Of a stretch of 64,000 nucleotides of DNA, positions 17,350 through 26,688 are shown piece by piece. The stretch is from a bacterium (lineage in GTDB: Bacteria > Bacillota > Bacilli > Lactobacillales > Streptococcaceae), in contig CAJNBP010000003.1 in NCBI GenBank assembly GCA_905221035.1, forward strand, positions 1 to 64,000. The letters are read 5' to 3'. The notes beneath the pieces were generated by a model, which worked only from the letters and a program-made list of their open reading frames with translations, searched no databases and was not told the DNA's origin. A program made the translations under genes and the position numbers. Position 1 is the first letter of the stretch. Each line of letters opens with the position of its first letter.

Positions 17350-19584
17350 CTACTCTTTTTCCATTAAAAAATCATAAATTTCTTGCACCGTACCCAGCGC
17401 CATCATTTCTTGGTCTTTGACAGTTTGTTTGAGATTTTGGTAAATCTGACTTTCTCCTATCTCTCTCTTTGGCGCTTCTTTATTGACTGTCATCACACCA
17501 TCTTTAATCGTCACAAAGCCTAGTTCTTCAAAGACTTGAATCATCTTGACCAGCAAGATTTGTTGAATATTGAGATAAGCAGCCAAATCCTTCAGTTTAT
17601 AGCGAATATCAAACTCTGGAAATTGGTAAATGGTCTTGTACAATTTGGCAAACTGCTCTCTAGTTCCATAACCTGTCAGATAATAGGCCTTATCAATGTC
17701 ATTTTTGAAATAAACCGCAGAGAAATTCTGTTCCTGAAAAATGGTCTTCAGCAGGGTCATATCCTCAGGAATTGTTTTCACAACAACCGCGTCACTAGTC
17801 ACTAAATCTGGCACTTCTCCAGCAAAATCCAAGACTGGAACCCCTTCTGGCAAGACTGCATTTTTCCCACGAATGTTAAAGAGTTGAACACCCTCCACAC
17901 GCGCATCCACCATCATCAACTGAAGAGCGGTTTGGCCATTCCATTGGTTGACAGATAATTTGACTGCCAACTCTAGATTCTTGGTTTGAGCAAATTCTGT
18001 TGCCCATCTACCTTGACCGAAGGCCACCACTTCAAAACTAGCCTCACCCTTAGAAATTTTCAACTTGAGATGGGCATTGCCAGCTCCCATTGTTCTAGCA
18101 CTTTCAACCTGAAAATCCTTGATATAAAAGACAGGTTTCTGATTGTCCATCCCAAAAGGTGCCAAACGTTCAAAATTCTTGACTGTTTCAAGACTCAAAG
18201 TCTCCAAATCCAGCTCTTCATCGAGATTTAACTTATTCTTGCCACTAGCATCTGCGCCTTTTTCACGGACATAATCTTCCAAAACTTGAGATAAATCTGA
18301 AAGTTTCTCAACTTCCAGCGTCATTCCTGCTGCACCAGCATGGCCGCCAAAGGCGATAAAGAGGTCTCTATGGGGATCCAGAGCTTCAAAAATATCGACC
18401 GCTTCCACACTACGAGCACTACCCTTGGCACGACCATCTTCTATATTAAGAACAATGACTGTCTGCCCCAATTCTTCCAACAAACGACCAGCCACGATAC
18501 CTAGAACCCCAGGATTCCAGCCTTCCTTGGCTAAAACCTGGACCTTCTTCTCAGGATCCACCATGATCTTAGCTTCTTCATAGATTGACTGAACGATTTC
18601 CTTGCGCTCTTCGTTTTTCTGATGAATCATGAGGGCAATCTCATGCGCTTCCTCATCATCAAACCCAGTCAGCAAATCAATGGCAGGATTGGGATCGTCC
18701 AAGCGACCTAAAGCATTTAAACGAGGGGCAATCTGGAAACCAACCGTTTCTTCTGTTACTTCGTTGGCGGCAATCCCAGCCATGTCCAGCATTTCTTGCA
18801 GTCCGATGCGCTGGGTATGACCTAACATTTCCAGACCATATTGAACCAAGATACGATTTTCATCCGTCAGGCTCACCATATCTGCAATAGTTCCGATAGC
18901 AACCAAATCAAGCAGTTCCACCTGTACTTCTTCTAAAAGGGCGCAAGCCAGCTTGAAAGCCACTCCGCAACCAGCCAAATATTTGAAGGGATAGTTCGCA
19001 TCCGGATGTTCAGGATGGACAATGGCATAGGCATCAGGTAGGGTTTCAGGCATGGAATGGTGGTCAGTCACAATGACATCTACTCCCATAGACTGGGCCA
19101 ATTCAATGGCTTCATGACCGGCAACCCCATTATCCACTGTCACTATCAAGGAAATTCCCTCTTGCTCGATAAAGTATTTATAAACACTAACATTGGGACC
19201 ATATCCATCAGTAAAACGATTAGGCAGATAAACTCGGCACTCGGCGCCAAGCTGTTCCAAACTTTCCTTGACAATAGAAGCCGAAGTCATGCCATCCGCA
19301 TCATAGTCTCCATAAACGAGAATATTCTCCCCTTCCTCAATGGCCTGACGAATACGAGCCACTGCCTTGTCCATATCATGAAGTAGATAAGGATCATGCA
19401 AGTCCTCCAAAGAAGGTTCTAAAAATTTTTTCAGACTTTCTTGGTCCTGAATCCCTCTTTCAAATAATAAGCGAGCCACCTCAGGCCCCAGTCCAGCCTT
19501 CTTGGCTATCTTTGTAAAATCCGCATCTTCAACCTGCGGGGCAAACTGCCATTCATAAGTAGGTGTTATCAAAAAGACATCCAC
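17350..19584 (-). CDS. recJ: Single-stranded-DNA exonuclease RecJ
   Basis: A 5'-3' ssDNA exonuclease in recombination and mismatch/excision repair. The DHH-phosphoesterase motifs are clear: DYDADG (93-98) and DHH (174-176), with DHHA1 glycine-rich motif GGHAGAAG further on, then an OB-fold and a C-terminal extension typical of Firmicute RecJ. It has 744 residues. The ATG at 19584 has AAGAG close upstream; a TTG five codons later is an alternative start that would give the commonly seen ITPTYEW N terminus. Confidence 0.94.
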   Translation of the reverse strand: MDVFLITPTYEWQFAPQVEDADFTKIAKKAGLGPEVARLLFERGIQDQESLKKFLEPSLEDLHDPYLLHDMDKAVARIRQAIEEGENILVYGDYDADGMTSASIVKESLEQLGAECRVYLPNRFTDGYGPNVSVYKYFIEQEGISLIVTVDNGVAGHEAIELAQSMGVDVIVTDHHSMPETLPDAYAIVHPEHPDANYPFKYLAGCGVAFKLACALLEEVQVELLDLVAIGTIADMVSLTDENRILVQYGLEMLGHTQRIGLQEMLDMAGIAANEVTEETVGFQIAPRLNALGRLDDPNPAIDLLTGFDDEEAHEIALMIHQKNEERKEIVQSIYEEAKIMVDPEKKVQVLAKEGWNPGVLGIVAGRLLEELGQTVIVLNIEDGRAKGSARSVEAVDIFEALDPHRDLFIAFGGHAGAAGMTLEVEKLSDLSQVLEDYVREKGADASGKNKLNLDEELDLETLSLETVKNFERLAPFGMDNQKPVFYIKDFQVESARTMGAGNAHLKLKISKGEASFEVVAFGQGRWATEFAQTKNLELAVKLSVNQWNGQTALQLMMVDARVEGVQLFNIRGKNAVLPEGVPVLDFAGEVPDLVTSDAVVVKTIPEDMTLLKTIFQEQNFSAVYFKNDIDKAYYLTGYGTREQFAKLYKTIYQFPEFDIRYKLKDLAAYLNIQQILLVKMIQVFEELGFVTIKDGVMTVNKEAPKREIGESQIYQNLKQTVKDQEMMALGTVQEIYDFLMEKE

Positions 19585-19608
19585 TCTTTCTAAGAATTCT
19601 ATTGCTTC

Positions 19609-19614
19609 ATTATA
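19609..19614 (-). promoter_or_regulatory. recJ promoter, extended -10
   Basis: TGTTATAAT on the minus strand, 25 bases before the recJ start. Confidence 0.6.
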
Positions 19615-19685
19615 ACATGATTTAGACGTTTTCTCTATCCAGATTGCTTTTTTATAAAATTTTAGTGAATTTTTTCAGATATGAT

Positions 19686-19714
19686 TTGACAAGGCCATTC
19701 TTTTGGTGTAGAAT
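19686..19714 (+). promoter_or_regulatory. Promoter of the amino-acid ABC operon
   Basis: TTGACA (19686-19691), exactly 17 bases, TAGAAT (19709-19714). It is near consensus and 35 bases before the ATPase gene. Confidence 0.85.
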
Positions 19715-19748
19715 CGTGTTATAAAATCTAACACAAAGGAGATTCCTT

Positions 19749-20507
19749 ATGGCTTTAGTAGAATTTGAACACGTCGAAAAATATTACGGAGACTATCACG
19801 CACTCCGCGACATCAATCTCCGTTTTGAAAAAGGACAAGTCGTTGTCCTACTCGGACCATCTGGTTCTGGGAAATCCACTCTTATCCGTACCATCAATGG
19901 TTTAGAGGCTGTCGACAAGGGAAGTCTTCTAGTCAATGGCCACCAAGTTGCTGGTGCCAGCCAGAAAGATTTAGTGCCTCTTCGCAAGGAAGTCGGCATG
20001 GTTTTCCAACATTTTAACCTCTACCCTCACAAAACAGTGTTAGAAAACGTAACACTTGCACCTATAAAAGTTCTAGGAATTGATAAAAAAGAAGCTGAAA
20101 AGACAGCCCAAAAATATCTGGAATTTGTAAATATGTGGGACAAGAAAGATTCTTATCCAGCCATGCTTTCTGGTGGACAAAAACAACGAATCGCCATTGC
20201 TCGTGGACTCGCTATGCATCCTGAACTTCTCCTCTTTGATGAACCAACATCTGCTCTTGATCCTGAAACCATCGGCGATGTTCTAGCAGTTATGCAAAAA
20301 TTGGCCCACGAGGGTATGAATATGATTGTCGTTACCCATGAAATGGGCTTTGCCCGTGAAGTTGCGGACCGCATCATCTTTATGGCTGATGGAGAAGTCT
20401 TGGTGGATACGACAGATGTCGATGACTTTTTCGACAATCCAAGCGAGCCTCGTGCCCAACAATTTCTCAGCAAGATCATCAACCATGAAAGTGACAAAGT
20501 CAAATAA
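19749..20507 (+). CDS. Polar amino acid ABC transporter, ATP-binding protein
   Basis: 252 residues, GlnQ type. Walker A GPSGSGKST (36-44), signature LSGGQ (140-144), Walker B LLLFDEP (160-166) and the switch His in VTHEMGF are all intact. It powers the importer formed by the next three genes. AAAGGAG precedes the ATG. It is the first gene of the operon; the binding-protein gene starts 10 bases after its stop. Confidence 0.95.
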   Translation: MALVEFEHVEKYYGDYHALRDINLRFEKGQVVVLLGPSGSGKSTLIRTINGLEAVDKGSLLVNGHQVAGASQKDLVPLRKEVGMVFQHFNLYPHKTVLENVTLAPIKVLGIDKKEAEKTAQKYLEFVNMWDKKDSYPAMLSGGQKQRIAIARGLAMHPELLLFDEPTSALDPETIGDVLAVMQKLAHEGMNMIVVTHEMGFAREVADRIIFMADGEVLVDTTDVDDFFDNPSEPRAQQFLSKIINHESDKVK

Positions 20508-20517
20508 GGAGGCGCCT

Positions 20518-21312
20518 ATGAAAAAGAAATTCTTTTTATCCGCATTATTGATTAGCCTTTTCAGCCTTGCTGCTGCAAAACCAGTTCAGGCTGATACCAG
20601 TGTCACAGATATTCAAAAGAGAGGCGAGCTAGTTGTTGGTGTCAAACAAGATGTTCCCAATTTTGGCTACAAGGATCCCAAGACAGGGACCTATTCTGGT
20701 ATCGAAACCGACTTGGCCAAAATGGTAGCAGATGAGCTCAAGGTCAAAGTTCGCTATGTGCCTGTTACCGCGCAAACTCGTGGACCTCTCCTAGACAATG
20801 AACAGGTCGATATGGATATCGCAACCTTTACCATCACAGATGAACGCAAAAAACTCTATAACTTTACCAGTCCCTACTACACGGACGCTTCTGGCTTTTT
20901 GGTCAATAAATCTGCCAAAATCAAAAGTATTGAGGATCTAAACGGCAAAACCATCGGGGTTGCCCAAGGTTCCATTACTCAGCGCTTGATTACTGAACTG
21001 GGTAAAAAGAAAGGTCTGAAGTTTAAATTCGTCGAACTTGGTTCTTATCCAGAATTGATTACTTCCCTTCATGCTCACCGTATTGATGCCTTTTCCGTTG
21101 ACCGCTCGATTCTATCTGGCTATATCAGCAAACGCACAGCACTACTAAATGATAGTTTCAAGCCATCTGACTACGGTATCGTTACCAAGAAATCAAATAC
21201 CGAGCTCAACAACTATCTTGATAACTTGGTTACTAAGTGGAGCAAGGATGGTAGTTTGCAAAAACTTTATGACCGTTACAAGCTCAAACCATCTAGCCAT
21301 ACCGCAGATTAA
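20518..21312 (+). CDS. Polar amino acid ABC transporter, substrate-binding protein
   Basis: A 264-residue SBP_bac_3 family protein. The signal peptide ends KPVQA before DTS, with no lipobox cysteine, so it looks like a signal-peptidase-I substrate rather than a lipoprotein. Mature motifs include LVVGVKQDVPNFGYKD and SGIETDLAKMVADEL. The ATG at 20518 has AAGGAGG upstream; longer in-frame versions read into the ATPase gene. The ligand is probably a polar amino acid such as glutamine or glutamate, which is unproven. Confidence 0.92.
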   Translation: MKKKFFLSALLISLFSLAAAKPVQADTSVTDIQKRGELVVGVKQDVPNFGYKDPKTGTYSGIETDLAKMVADELKVKVRYVPVTAQTRGPLLDNEQVDMDIATFTITDERKKLYNFTSPYYTDASGFLVNKSAKIKSIEDLNGKTIGVAQGSITQRLITELGKKKGLKFKFVELGSYPELITSLHAHRIDAFSVDRSILSGYISKRTALLNDSFKPSDYGIVTKKSNTELNNYLDNLVTKWSKDGSLQKLYDRYKLKPSSHTAD

Positions 21313-21324
21313 GGAGGACACCCT

Positions 21325-22002
21325 ATGACAGATTTATCATCTTGGACAGCCTATTTTCAGGATTTTGGCCAATTTTTCAATGGATTCCTCTTCACCCTTG
21401 CCCTAGCAATCGGATCCTTTATCCTCGCTATGGTTTTGGGCATCTTCTTTGGAGCTATGTCAACCAGCAAACGTCCAATTTTGCGCATTTTGGCTCGCAT
21501 CTTTGTAGAATTTTACCAAAACACTCCCCTCTTGGTGCAGTTTGTTATCGTTTTTTATGGCCTACCTCTTATCAGTGACCATATCATCATGATTCCGATT
21601 TATTGGACAGCTGTTCTCTGCGTGGGACTCTATCACGGAGCCTATATCGCTGAGGTTATTCGTTCAGGGATTCAATCTATTCCTAGCGGTCAGATGGAGG
21701 CCGCCTTGTCGCAAGGTTTTACTTATATCAGTGCTATGCGCTTGATTATCTTGCCTCAGGCCTTTCGTATCATTCTCCCTCCTTTGACCAACCAAATCGT
21801 CAACCTCATCAAGAACACCTCAACAGTCGCTATCATCTCTGGAGTCGACTTGATGTTTGTGACCAAGTCTTGGTCGGCTCTTAACGGAAACTATATCCCA
21901 GCCTTTCTAGGTGCTGCCCTTCTCTACTTTTCTCTTTGCTTTCCTGTTGCCCAGTTTGGTCGCAAGATGGAGCAAGCCAACAAAAAAGCCTATTCACTTT
22001 AG
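21325..22002 (+). CDS. Amino acid ABC transporter permease (first)
   Basis: 225 residues with about five membrane helices. The EAA-type loop is visible (ALSQGFTYISAMRLIILPQA), followed by PPLTNQIVNLIKNTS, typical of HisM/GlnP-type permeases. It pairs with the next permease as a heterodimer. AGGAGG lies upstream, 12 bases after the binding-protein stop. Confidence 0.93.
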   Translation: MTDLSSWTAYFQDFGQFFNGFLFTLALAIGSFILAMVLGIFFGAMSTSKRPILRILARIFVEFYQNTPLLVQFVIVFYGLPLISDHIIMIPIYWTAVLCVGLYHGAYIAEVIRSGIQSIPSGQMEAALSQGFTYISAMRLIILPQAFRIILPPLTNQIVNLIKNTSTVAIISGVDLMFVTKSWSALNGNYIPAFLGAALLYFSLCFPVAQFGRKMEQANKKAYSL

Positions 22003-22011
22003 GAGGTTACT

Positions 22012-22671
22012 ATGGAATCCATTTTAGAAGTTTTAACCCCAGATAACCTAATCTTTATCTTTAAAGGATTTGGCTTGACCCTCTATATTTCTCTGATTGC
22101 CATCATCCTATCTACCCTTATCGGTACAGTTCTAGCTGTCATGAGAAATGGGAAAAATCCTGTCTTGCGAATCATCTCCAGTATTTACATTGAGTTTGTA
22201 CGTAACGTTCCCAATCTTCTCTGGATTTTCACCATCTTTTTGGTATTCAAGATGAAGTCCACACCAGCTGGTATTACTGCCTTTACCCTTTTTACCTCAG
22301 CAGCCCTAGCTGAAATTATCCGAGGCGGTCTCAATGCCGTGGACAAGGGCCAGTACGAAGCAGGAATGTCGCAAGGATTTACATCATCCCAAATCCTCTA
22401 CCACATCATTCTTCCACAAGCAATCCGTAAAATGCTGCCAGCTATCATTTCTCAGTTTGTAACCGTGATTAAGGATACCAGCCTGCTCTACTCTGTTATC
22501 GCCCTACAAGAACTCTTTGGAGCCAGCCAAATTCTCATGGGCCGTTATTTCGAGCCAGAGCAAGTCTTCAGTCTTTATATCCTAATCGCCCTCATCTACT
22601 TCAGCTTTAACCTAGCAATCTCTAGCCTGTCACACATGCTAGCAAAACGTTGGCAACAAGCTGCAGAATAA
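22012..22671 (+). CDS. Amino acid ABC transporter permease (second)
   Basis: 219 residues, about five membrane helices. The EAA loop MSQGFTSSQILYHIILPQA and the following LPAIISQFVTVIKDTSLLYS are typical. It is the last gene of the four-gene operon, followed by a strong terminator. Confidence 0.93.
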   Translation: MESILEVLTPDNLIFIFKGFGLTLYISLIAIILSTLIGTVLAVMRNGKNPVLRIISSIYIEFVRNVPNLLWIFTIFLVFKMKSTPAGITAFTLFTSAALAEIIRGGLNAVDKGQYEAGMSQGFTSSQILYHIILPQAIRKMLPAIISQFVTVIKDTSLLYSVIALQELFGASQILMGRYFEPEQVFSLYILIALIYFSFNLAISSLSHMLAKRWQQAAE

Positions 22672-22678
22672 ACAGCTA

Positions 22679-22707
22679 CTCTCCAGTTCAATTGGAGAGT
22701 TTTTTTC
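22679..22707 (+). terminator. Terminator of the amino-acid ABC operon
   Basis: CTCTCCA and TTGGAGAG arms around a short loop, followed by seven T. Confidence 0.88.
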
Positions 22708-22719
22708 TATTCAATCGCA

Positions 22720-22753
22720 AAAAACACTGCCAGATTTCTCTAGCAGTGTTTTG
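22720..22753 (-). terminator. msmK terminator
   Basis: AAAACACTGC and GCAGTGTTTT arms on the minus strand, followed by a T-run. Confidence 0.85.
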
Positions 22754-22767
22754 ACATTTCATTTATC

Positions 22768-23898
22768 TTAGTAAACTGTTTTTTCAGTTTCTACGTCGAA
22801 GAAGTGTGCTTTGTTCAAGTCAAATCCAAGTTCAACTGTTGCACCTGTTTGCAAGTAGTCACGAGCGTCAACTTTGGCAACAAATTCATCTTTACCAACT
22901 TGGCAGTAAAGGTGAGATTCTGAACCAAGCAATTCTGATACAGAGATAGTAGCTTTGACAACTGATTCTGGGAATGTTTCAAGGAAAGCAGGTTCTGCAT
23001 TCACGTCTTCTGGACGGATACCGAAGATCAATTCTTTACCTTCGTAGCCTTTTTCACGAAGAACTTTCAATGCTCCTTCTGGCACTTTCAAACGGAAACC
23101 ATCAGAAACAATTTCGCTACCAACCAATTGCACGTTGATGAAGTTCATAGCTGGGCTTCCGATGAATCCTGCAACGAACTTGTTAACTGGGTTTTTGTAA
23201 ACTTCTTGAGGAGTACCGATTTGTTCTACACGTCCGATAGTACCTGTACCAGCAGGGTTCTTAGTTGCTGACATGATAACGATACGGTCTGCAAGTGTCA
23301 TCGCTTCTGTTTGGTCGTGAGTTACGTAGATAGTTGTAGCTCCAATACGACGGTGGATTTTCGCGATTTCAGCACGCATTGATACACGAAGTTTTGCATC
23401 CAAGTTTGACAAAGGTTCGTCCATCAAGAATACTTTTGCATCGCGGACAATTGCACGACCCATGGCAACACGTTGACGTTGACCACCAGAAAGGTCGGCA
23501 GGTTTACGTTCCAAGAACTCTTTCAATCCAAGGATTTCAGCTGCTTCTTGTACACGTTTGTCGATGTCTTCCTTGCTGTATTTACGCAATTTCAAACCGA
23601 AAGCCATGTTGTCATAAACAGTCATGTGTGGGTAAAGAGCGTAGTTTTGGAATACCATGGCGATGTCACGGTCTTTTGGAGCCACGTCGTTGACAACCAC
23701 GCCATCGATAGATGCAGTACCTTCTGTGATGTCTTCAAGACCAGCAATCATACGAAGAGTTGTTGATTTACCACATCCTGAAGGACCTACGAAAACGATA
23801 AATTCTTTGTCTTTGATGTCCAAGTTGAAGTCTTCAACTGAGTAGTGTTCGCTGTTTGGATATTTTTTGTAAATATTTTTAAGATTCAATTCTACCAT
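22768..23898 (-). CDS. msmK: Sugar ABC transporter ATPase MsmK
   Basis: 376 residues of the MalK/UgpC type: Walker [10 protein letters not shown] (about 38-46), [14 protein letters not shown], Walker B VFLMDEP, and a C-terminal TOBE-like regulatory domain. In pneumococcus and S. mutans this one ATPase energises several carbohydrate importers that lack their own. No sugar permease is adjacent, consistent with a shared subunit. AAGGAG precedes the ATG; a cre-like site overlaps the promoter. Confidence 0.93.
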   Translation of the reverse strand: MVELNLKNIYKKYPNSEHYSVEDFNLDIKDKEFIVFVGPSGCGKSTTLRMIAGLEDITEGTASIDGVVVNDVAPKDRDIAMVFQNYALYPHMTVYDNMAFGLKLRKYSKEDIDKRVQEAAEILGLKEFLERKPADLSGGQRQRVAMGRAIVRDAKVFLMDEPLSNLDAKLRVSMRAEIAKIHRRIGATTIYVTHDQTEAMTLADRIVIMSATKNPAGTGTIGRVEQIGTPQEVYKNPVNKFVAGFIGSPAMNFINVQLVGSEIVSDGFRLKVPEGALKVLREKGYEGKELIFGIRPEDVNAEPAFLETFPESVVKATISVSELLGSESHLYCQVGKDEFVAKVDARDYLQTGATVELGFDLNKAHFFDVETEKTVY

Positions 23899-23930
23899 GA
23901 GGTGAACTCCTTTTGTCTTTTGATAGTTTC

Positions 23931-23955
23931 ATTATATATGAAAACGCTTTACATT
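23931..23955 (-). promoter_or_regulatory. msmK promoter with cre-like site
   Basis: TATAAT (plus-strand ATTATA at 23931-23936) with the imperfect palindrome TGAAAACGCTTTACA (23939-23953) in the spacer. The palindrome resembles a CcpA cre but is one base longer than consensus. Repression by CcpA would fit a sugar-uptake ATPase. Confidence 0.5.
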
Positions 23956-23980
23956 TCTATGGCAAGGTGACCAAAAAAAC

Positions 23981-24012
23981 AAAAAAGTTCTGTGCAACTT
24001 GCACAAAACTTT
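23981..24012 (-). terminator. Terminator after the PucR-like gene
   Basis: AAGTTTTGTGCAA and TTGCACAGAACTT pair on the minus strand and are followed by a T-run. The stem begins at the stop codon of the gene at 24011. Confidence 0.8.
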
Positions 24013-24880
24013 AGAGAATATCTGGTAAAATCAATTGATAACACAGGGTCAGGTCAGTCAATTCCTTCAACTGTAGCCCTGTCAACTCTTCCCATTTATC
24101 AATCTTATATTGGAGAGAATTGCGGTGCAGATAGAGTTGCTGGGCTGTTTTAGTCAAAACAGCACTGTTTTCCCAAAGAGAAAGGATAATTTCCTGAATC
24201 TGATCCTGGTCCAAAATCATCTGATGCAGGCATTCTTTAATGACCCTCAGATCCACAATTCTTTCCCCCATACTCCAAAGATAGAGTTGTGAAAAGGTGT
24301 GAACACCTTGATGACCCTGACGCCACCAAGTCTTAAACAAATCCCGCTCCGCTTTGATCAAGTCGGATAGGGCTTGATGACCTGTTTGAGACCAAACCTG
24401 GCCTAACATGATTGACAGACGAAGACCAAAGTCATACTCAACTGCTTCAATCGTATCACTTAAAATAGCTCGTACAGAAGTGTACTTATCTTGTTGCAAC
24501 ACGAAAACATAATCCTGAGCTCCGACCTGAAGCACCGTCTGACAGTTAGGAAAAAGAGTCCGCATCATATCCAGCCAAGAGGCCAGATTTTCCTGTTGAA
24601 AATAGGAAAGATGGCAATAAACCAGCTGAATCTTTTTAAAAGCTTGCGGTGCCTGCCCCTTCCCCTCAATCAGATAGGGATACCAAGGATTAAGCGAACT
24701 AGCTTGCTCCTGCTGGGTCAAAAGGGCAACCAACTGCTTTTCACGCTCACTGAGACCAGTTTCCTCCAGCAAAATCCACTGCTGAGAAGCTAAAGGAAGA
24801 GTAAGATAGCCCTCTTTCTCAACAGGTTGGTCTAAAATCTGAGCCTCAGGAAACCAGTCTTGTAATTCCTTTGCAATCAT
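24011..24880 (-). CDS. PucR/CdaR-type helix-turn-helix regulator
   Basis: 289 residues. The C-terminal 60 residues form the PucR-type HTH (LTKTAQQLYLHRNSLQYKID, about 238-257). The N-terminal part has no recognised ligand domain and is rich in Gln and Leu. Family members respond to metabolites such as sugar diacids or purine derivatives; the signal here is unknown. It starts three bases after the mrnC stop, so it is probably the tail of the pnp-cysE-cysS-mrnC transcription unit, and msmK lies just downstream. Confidence 0.75.
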   Translation of the reverse strand: MIAKELQDWFPEAQILDQPVEKEGYLTLPLASQQWILLEETGLSEREKQLVALLTQQEQASSLNPWYPYLIEGKGQAPQAFKKIQLVYCHLSYFQQENLASWLDMMRTLFPNCQTVLQVGAQDYVFVLQQDKYTSVRAILSDTIEAVEYDFGLRLSIMLGQVWSQTGHQALSDLIKAERDLFKTWWRQGHQGVHTFSQLYLWSMGERIVDLRVIKECLHQMILDQDQIQEIILSLWENSAVLTKTAQQLYLHRNSLQYKIDKWEELTGLQLKELTDLTLCYQLILPDIL

Positions 24881-24883
24881 ATC

Positions 24884-25270
24884 CTAGCCCTCCACTTTTT
24901 GGATGCACCAAGAAATCAAGCTCTCAAGACGTTCCAGATTTTCAGTCATATGGAGATAACCCATGACTGCTTCAAAACCTGTGGACATACGGTAAGTCAC
25001 CACATCAGCATTTTTAGCTTTTGTGTGGCTGTTGGTATTACGACCACGTTTGTAGATTTCTTCTTCTTTTTCCGTTAGGACTTCCTCCTCCAACATAAGA
25101 GAAATCAGGCGAGCCTGAGCCTTGGCTGAGACATACTTGGTCGCCTCTTGGTGGAGTTTATTGGGTTTGGTCATGCCTTTGAGAATGAGATGACGGCGAA
25201 TATACATAGAATAAACCGCATCCCCTTCAAAGGCTAACGCAATCCCGTTAATGAGATTGACATCAATCAC
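24884..25270 (-). CDS. mrnC: Mini-ribonuclease III
   Basis: A 128-residue RNase III catalytic domain without a dsRNA-binding domain; the family matures 23S rRNA ends. EGDAVYS (15-21) matches the RNase III signature, and a second acidic region (GFEAVMGYLHM) supplies the other metal ligands. It overlaps cysS by eight bases, the common order in Firmicutes. Confidence 0.92.
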   Translation of the reverse strand: MIDVNLINGIALAFEGDAVYSMYIRRHLILKGMTKPNKLHQEATKYVSAKAQARLISLMLEEEVLTEKEEEIYKRGRNTNSHTKAKNADVVTYRMSTGFEAVMGYLHMTENLERLESLISWCIQKVEG

Positions 25271-26606
25271 GTGTCCACCTCACTCCATCCTTGGTATCAA
25301 GGAGCTTAATTCCTTGAGCAGCCAATTGGTCACGGATCTGGTCCGCTGTCGCAAAGTCACGATTGGCACGCGCCTCTTGGCGTTTTTGAATCAAGGCTTC
25401 AATCTCTACATCCAAAACCTCCTCAACAAAGACAATCCCAAAGACTTCTAACATAGCCGCAAGAGCTTGCTTAACACTTGCATCATAATTGCCAGAGTTA
25501 ATCCACTTGGCCATTTCAAAGACTACTGTAATACCGTTGGCAGAGTTGAAATCCTCATCCATAGCTGCTACAAACTTGTCTTTAAAAGCTTGTAACTCTT
25601 GGGTATCCACGTTTCCTGTAAATGGTTGTTCGTAAGTGTTCTTTAGATACTTGAGATTAGTCTCTGCATCACGCACTGCCTTTTCTGTAAAGTTTATAGG
25701 CTTGCGATAATGTTGAGTCGCAAAGAAGAAACGAAGCACTTGCCCATCAAGAGTTTTAAGGGCATCGTGTACGGTGATAAAGTTCCCCAAAGACTTGGAC
25801 ATCTTGACATTGTCGATATTGACAAAACCATTGTGCATCCAATAGTTGGCAAAGGTCTTGCCTGTTTTGGCTTCTGACTGGGCAATTTCATTGGTATGGT
25901 GCGGAAACTCAAGGTCGGCTCCACCTCCGTGGATATCAATAGTATCGCCCAAAATTTCTGTCGACATGACTGAACACTCGATATGCCAGCCCGGACGACC
26001 ATGTCCCCAAGGACTGTCCCAAGAAATCTCGCCTGGTTTAGCAGCTTTCCATAGAGCAAAATCTACCGGATTTTCCTTGCGAGCCGTTTCTTCATCGGTA
26101 CGACCTGAAGCACCCAGCTCCAAATCTTCCAAGGTTTTATTAGCCAATTTAGCATAGTTATGAGATTTTTCCACACGGAAATAGACATCTCCTTGACTCT
26201 CATAGGCAAAGCCTTTCTCGATCAAGTCTTCCACAAAACGGATGATGTCTGCCATAAATTCCACCACACGCGGATGGCGAGTCGCAGGTTTCACGCCCAA
26301 GGCCGTCACATCCTCACGAAAGGCAGCGATGTACTTGTCCGCAACCTCCTGAGGCGTAATGCCTTCTTCCTTAGCACGGTTGATAATCTTATCATCCACA
26401 TCTGTAAAATTGGAAATATAGGCAACCTCGTAGCCACGGTATTCGAAATAACGACGAATGGTATCAAAAGCTACCGTCGAACGGGCATTCCCTACGTGGA
26501 TATAGTTGTACACCGTAGGCCCACAGACATACATTTTAACCTTACCGTCCTCGATAGGGAAAAATTCTCGCAAATCACGAGACATGGTGTCATAGATTTT
26601 AATCAT
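25263..26606 (-). CDS. cysS: Cysteinyl-tRNA synthetase
   Basis: Class I synthetase charging tRNA-Cys. HVGN (HIGH motif) near residue 38, KMSKS further on, and zinc ligands in CGPTVY, ECSVM and EFPHHTNE are visible. The 447-residue form starting MIKIYD matches the family; an in-frame GTG 12 codons upstream lacks a ribosome-binding site. No strong Shine-Dalgarno is seen for the chosen ATG either, so expression may depend on coupling to the upstream gene. Confidence 0.96.
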   Translation of the reverse strand: MIKIYDTMSRDLREFFPIEDGKVKMYVCGPTVYNYIHVGNARSTVAFDTIRRYFEYRGYEVAYISNFTDVDDKIINRAKEEGITPQEVADKYIAAFREDVTALGVKPATRHPRVVEFMADIIRFVEDLIEKGFAYESQGDVYFRVEKSHNYAKLANKTLEDLELGASGRTDEETARKENPVDFALWKAAKPGEISWDSPWGHGRPGWHIECSVMSTEILGDTIDIHGGGADLEFPHHTNEIAQSEAKTGKTFANYWMHNGFVNIDNVKMSKSLGNFITVHDALKTLDGQVLRFFFATQHYRKPINFTEKAVRDAETNLKYLKNTYEQPFTGNVDTQELQAFKDKFVAAMDEDFNSANGITVVFEMAKWINSGNYDASVKQALAAMLEVFGIVFVEEVLDVEIEALIQKRQEARANRDFATADQIRDQLAAQGIKLLDTKDGVRWTRD

Positions 26607-26688
26607 AAAATAATAGTCAGGAAAACCAAAATCCAAGAACACTTAGTTTCATCACTAAGAGTTCAATTCAATTTCAGTCCGAATCTCT

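Noticed and set aside
26607..26688. T-box or attenuator upstream of cysS
   Set aside because: Only a short imperfect hairpin (CTTAGT with AACTAAG) is present; no specifier loop or conserved T-box sequence is visible.
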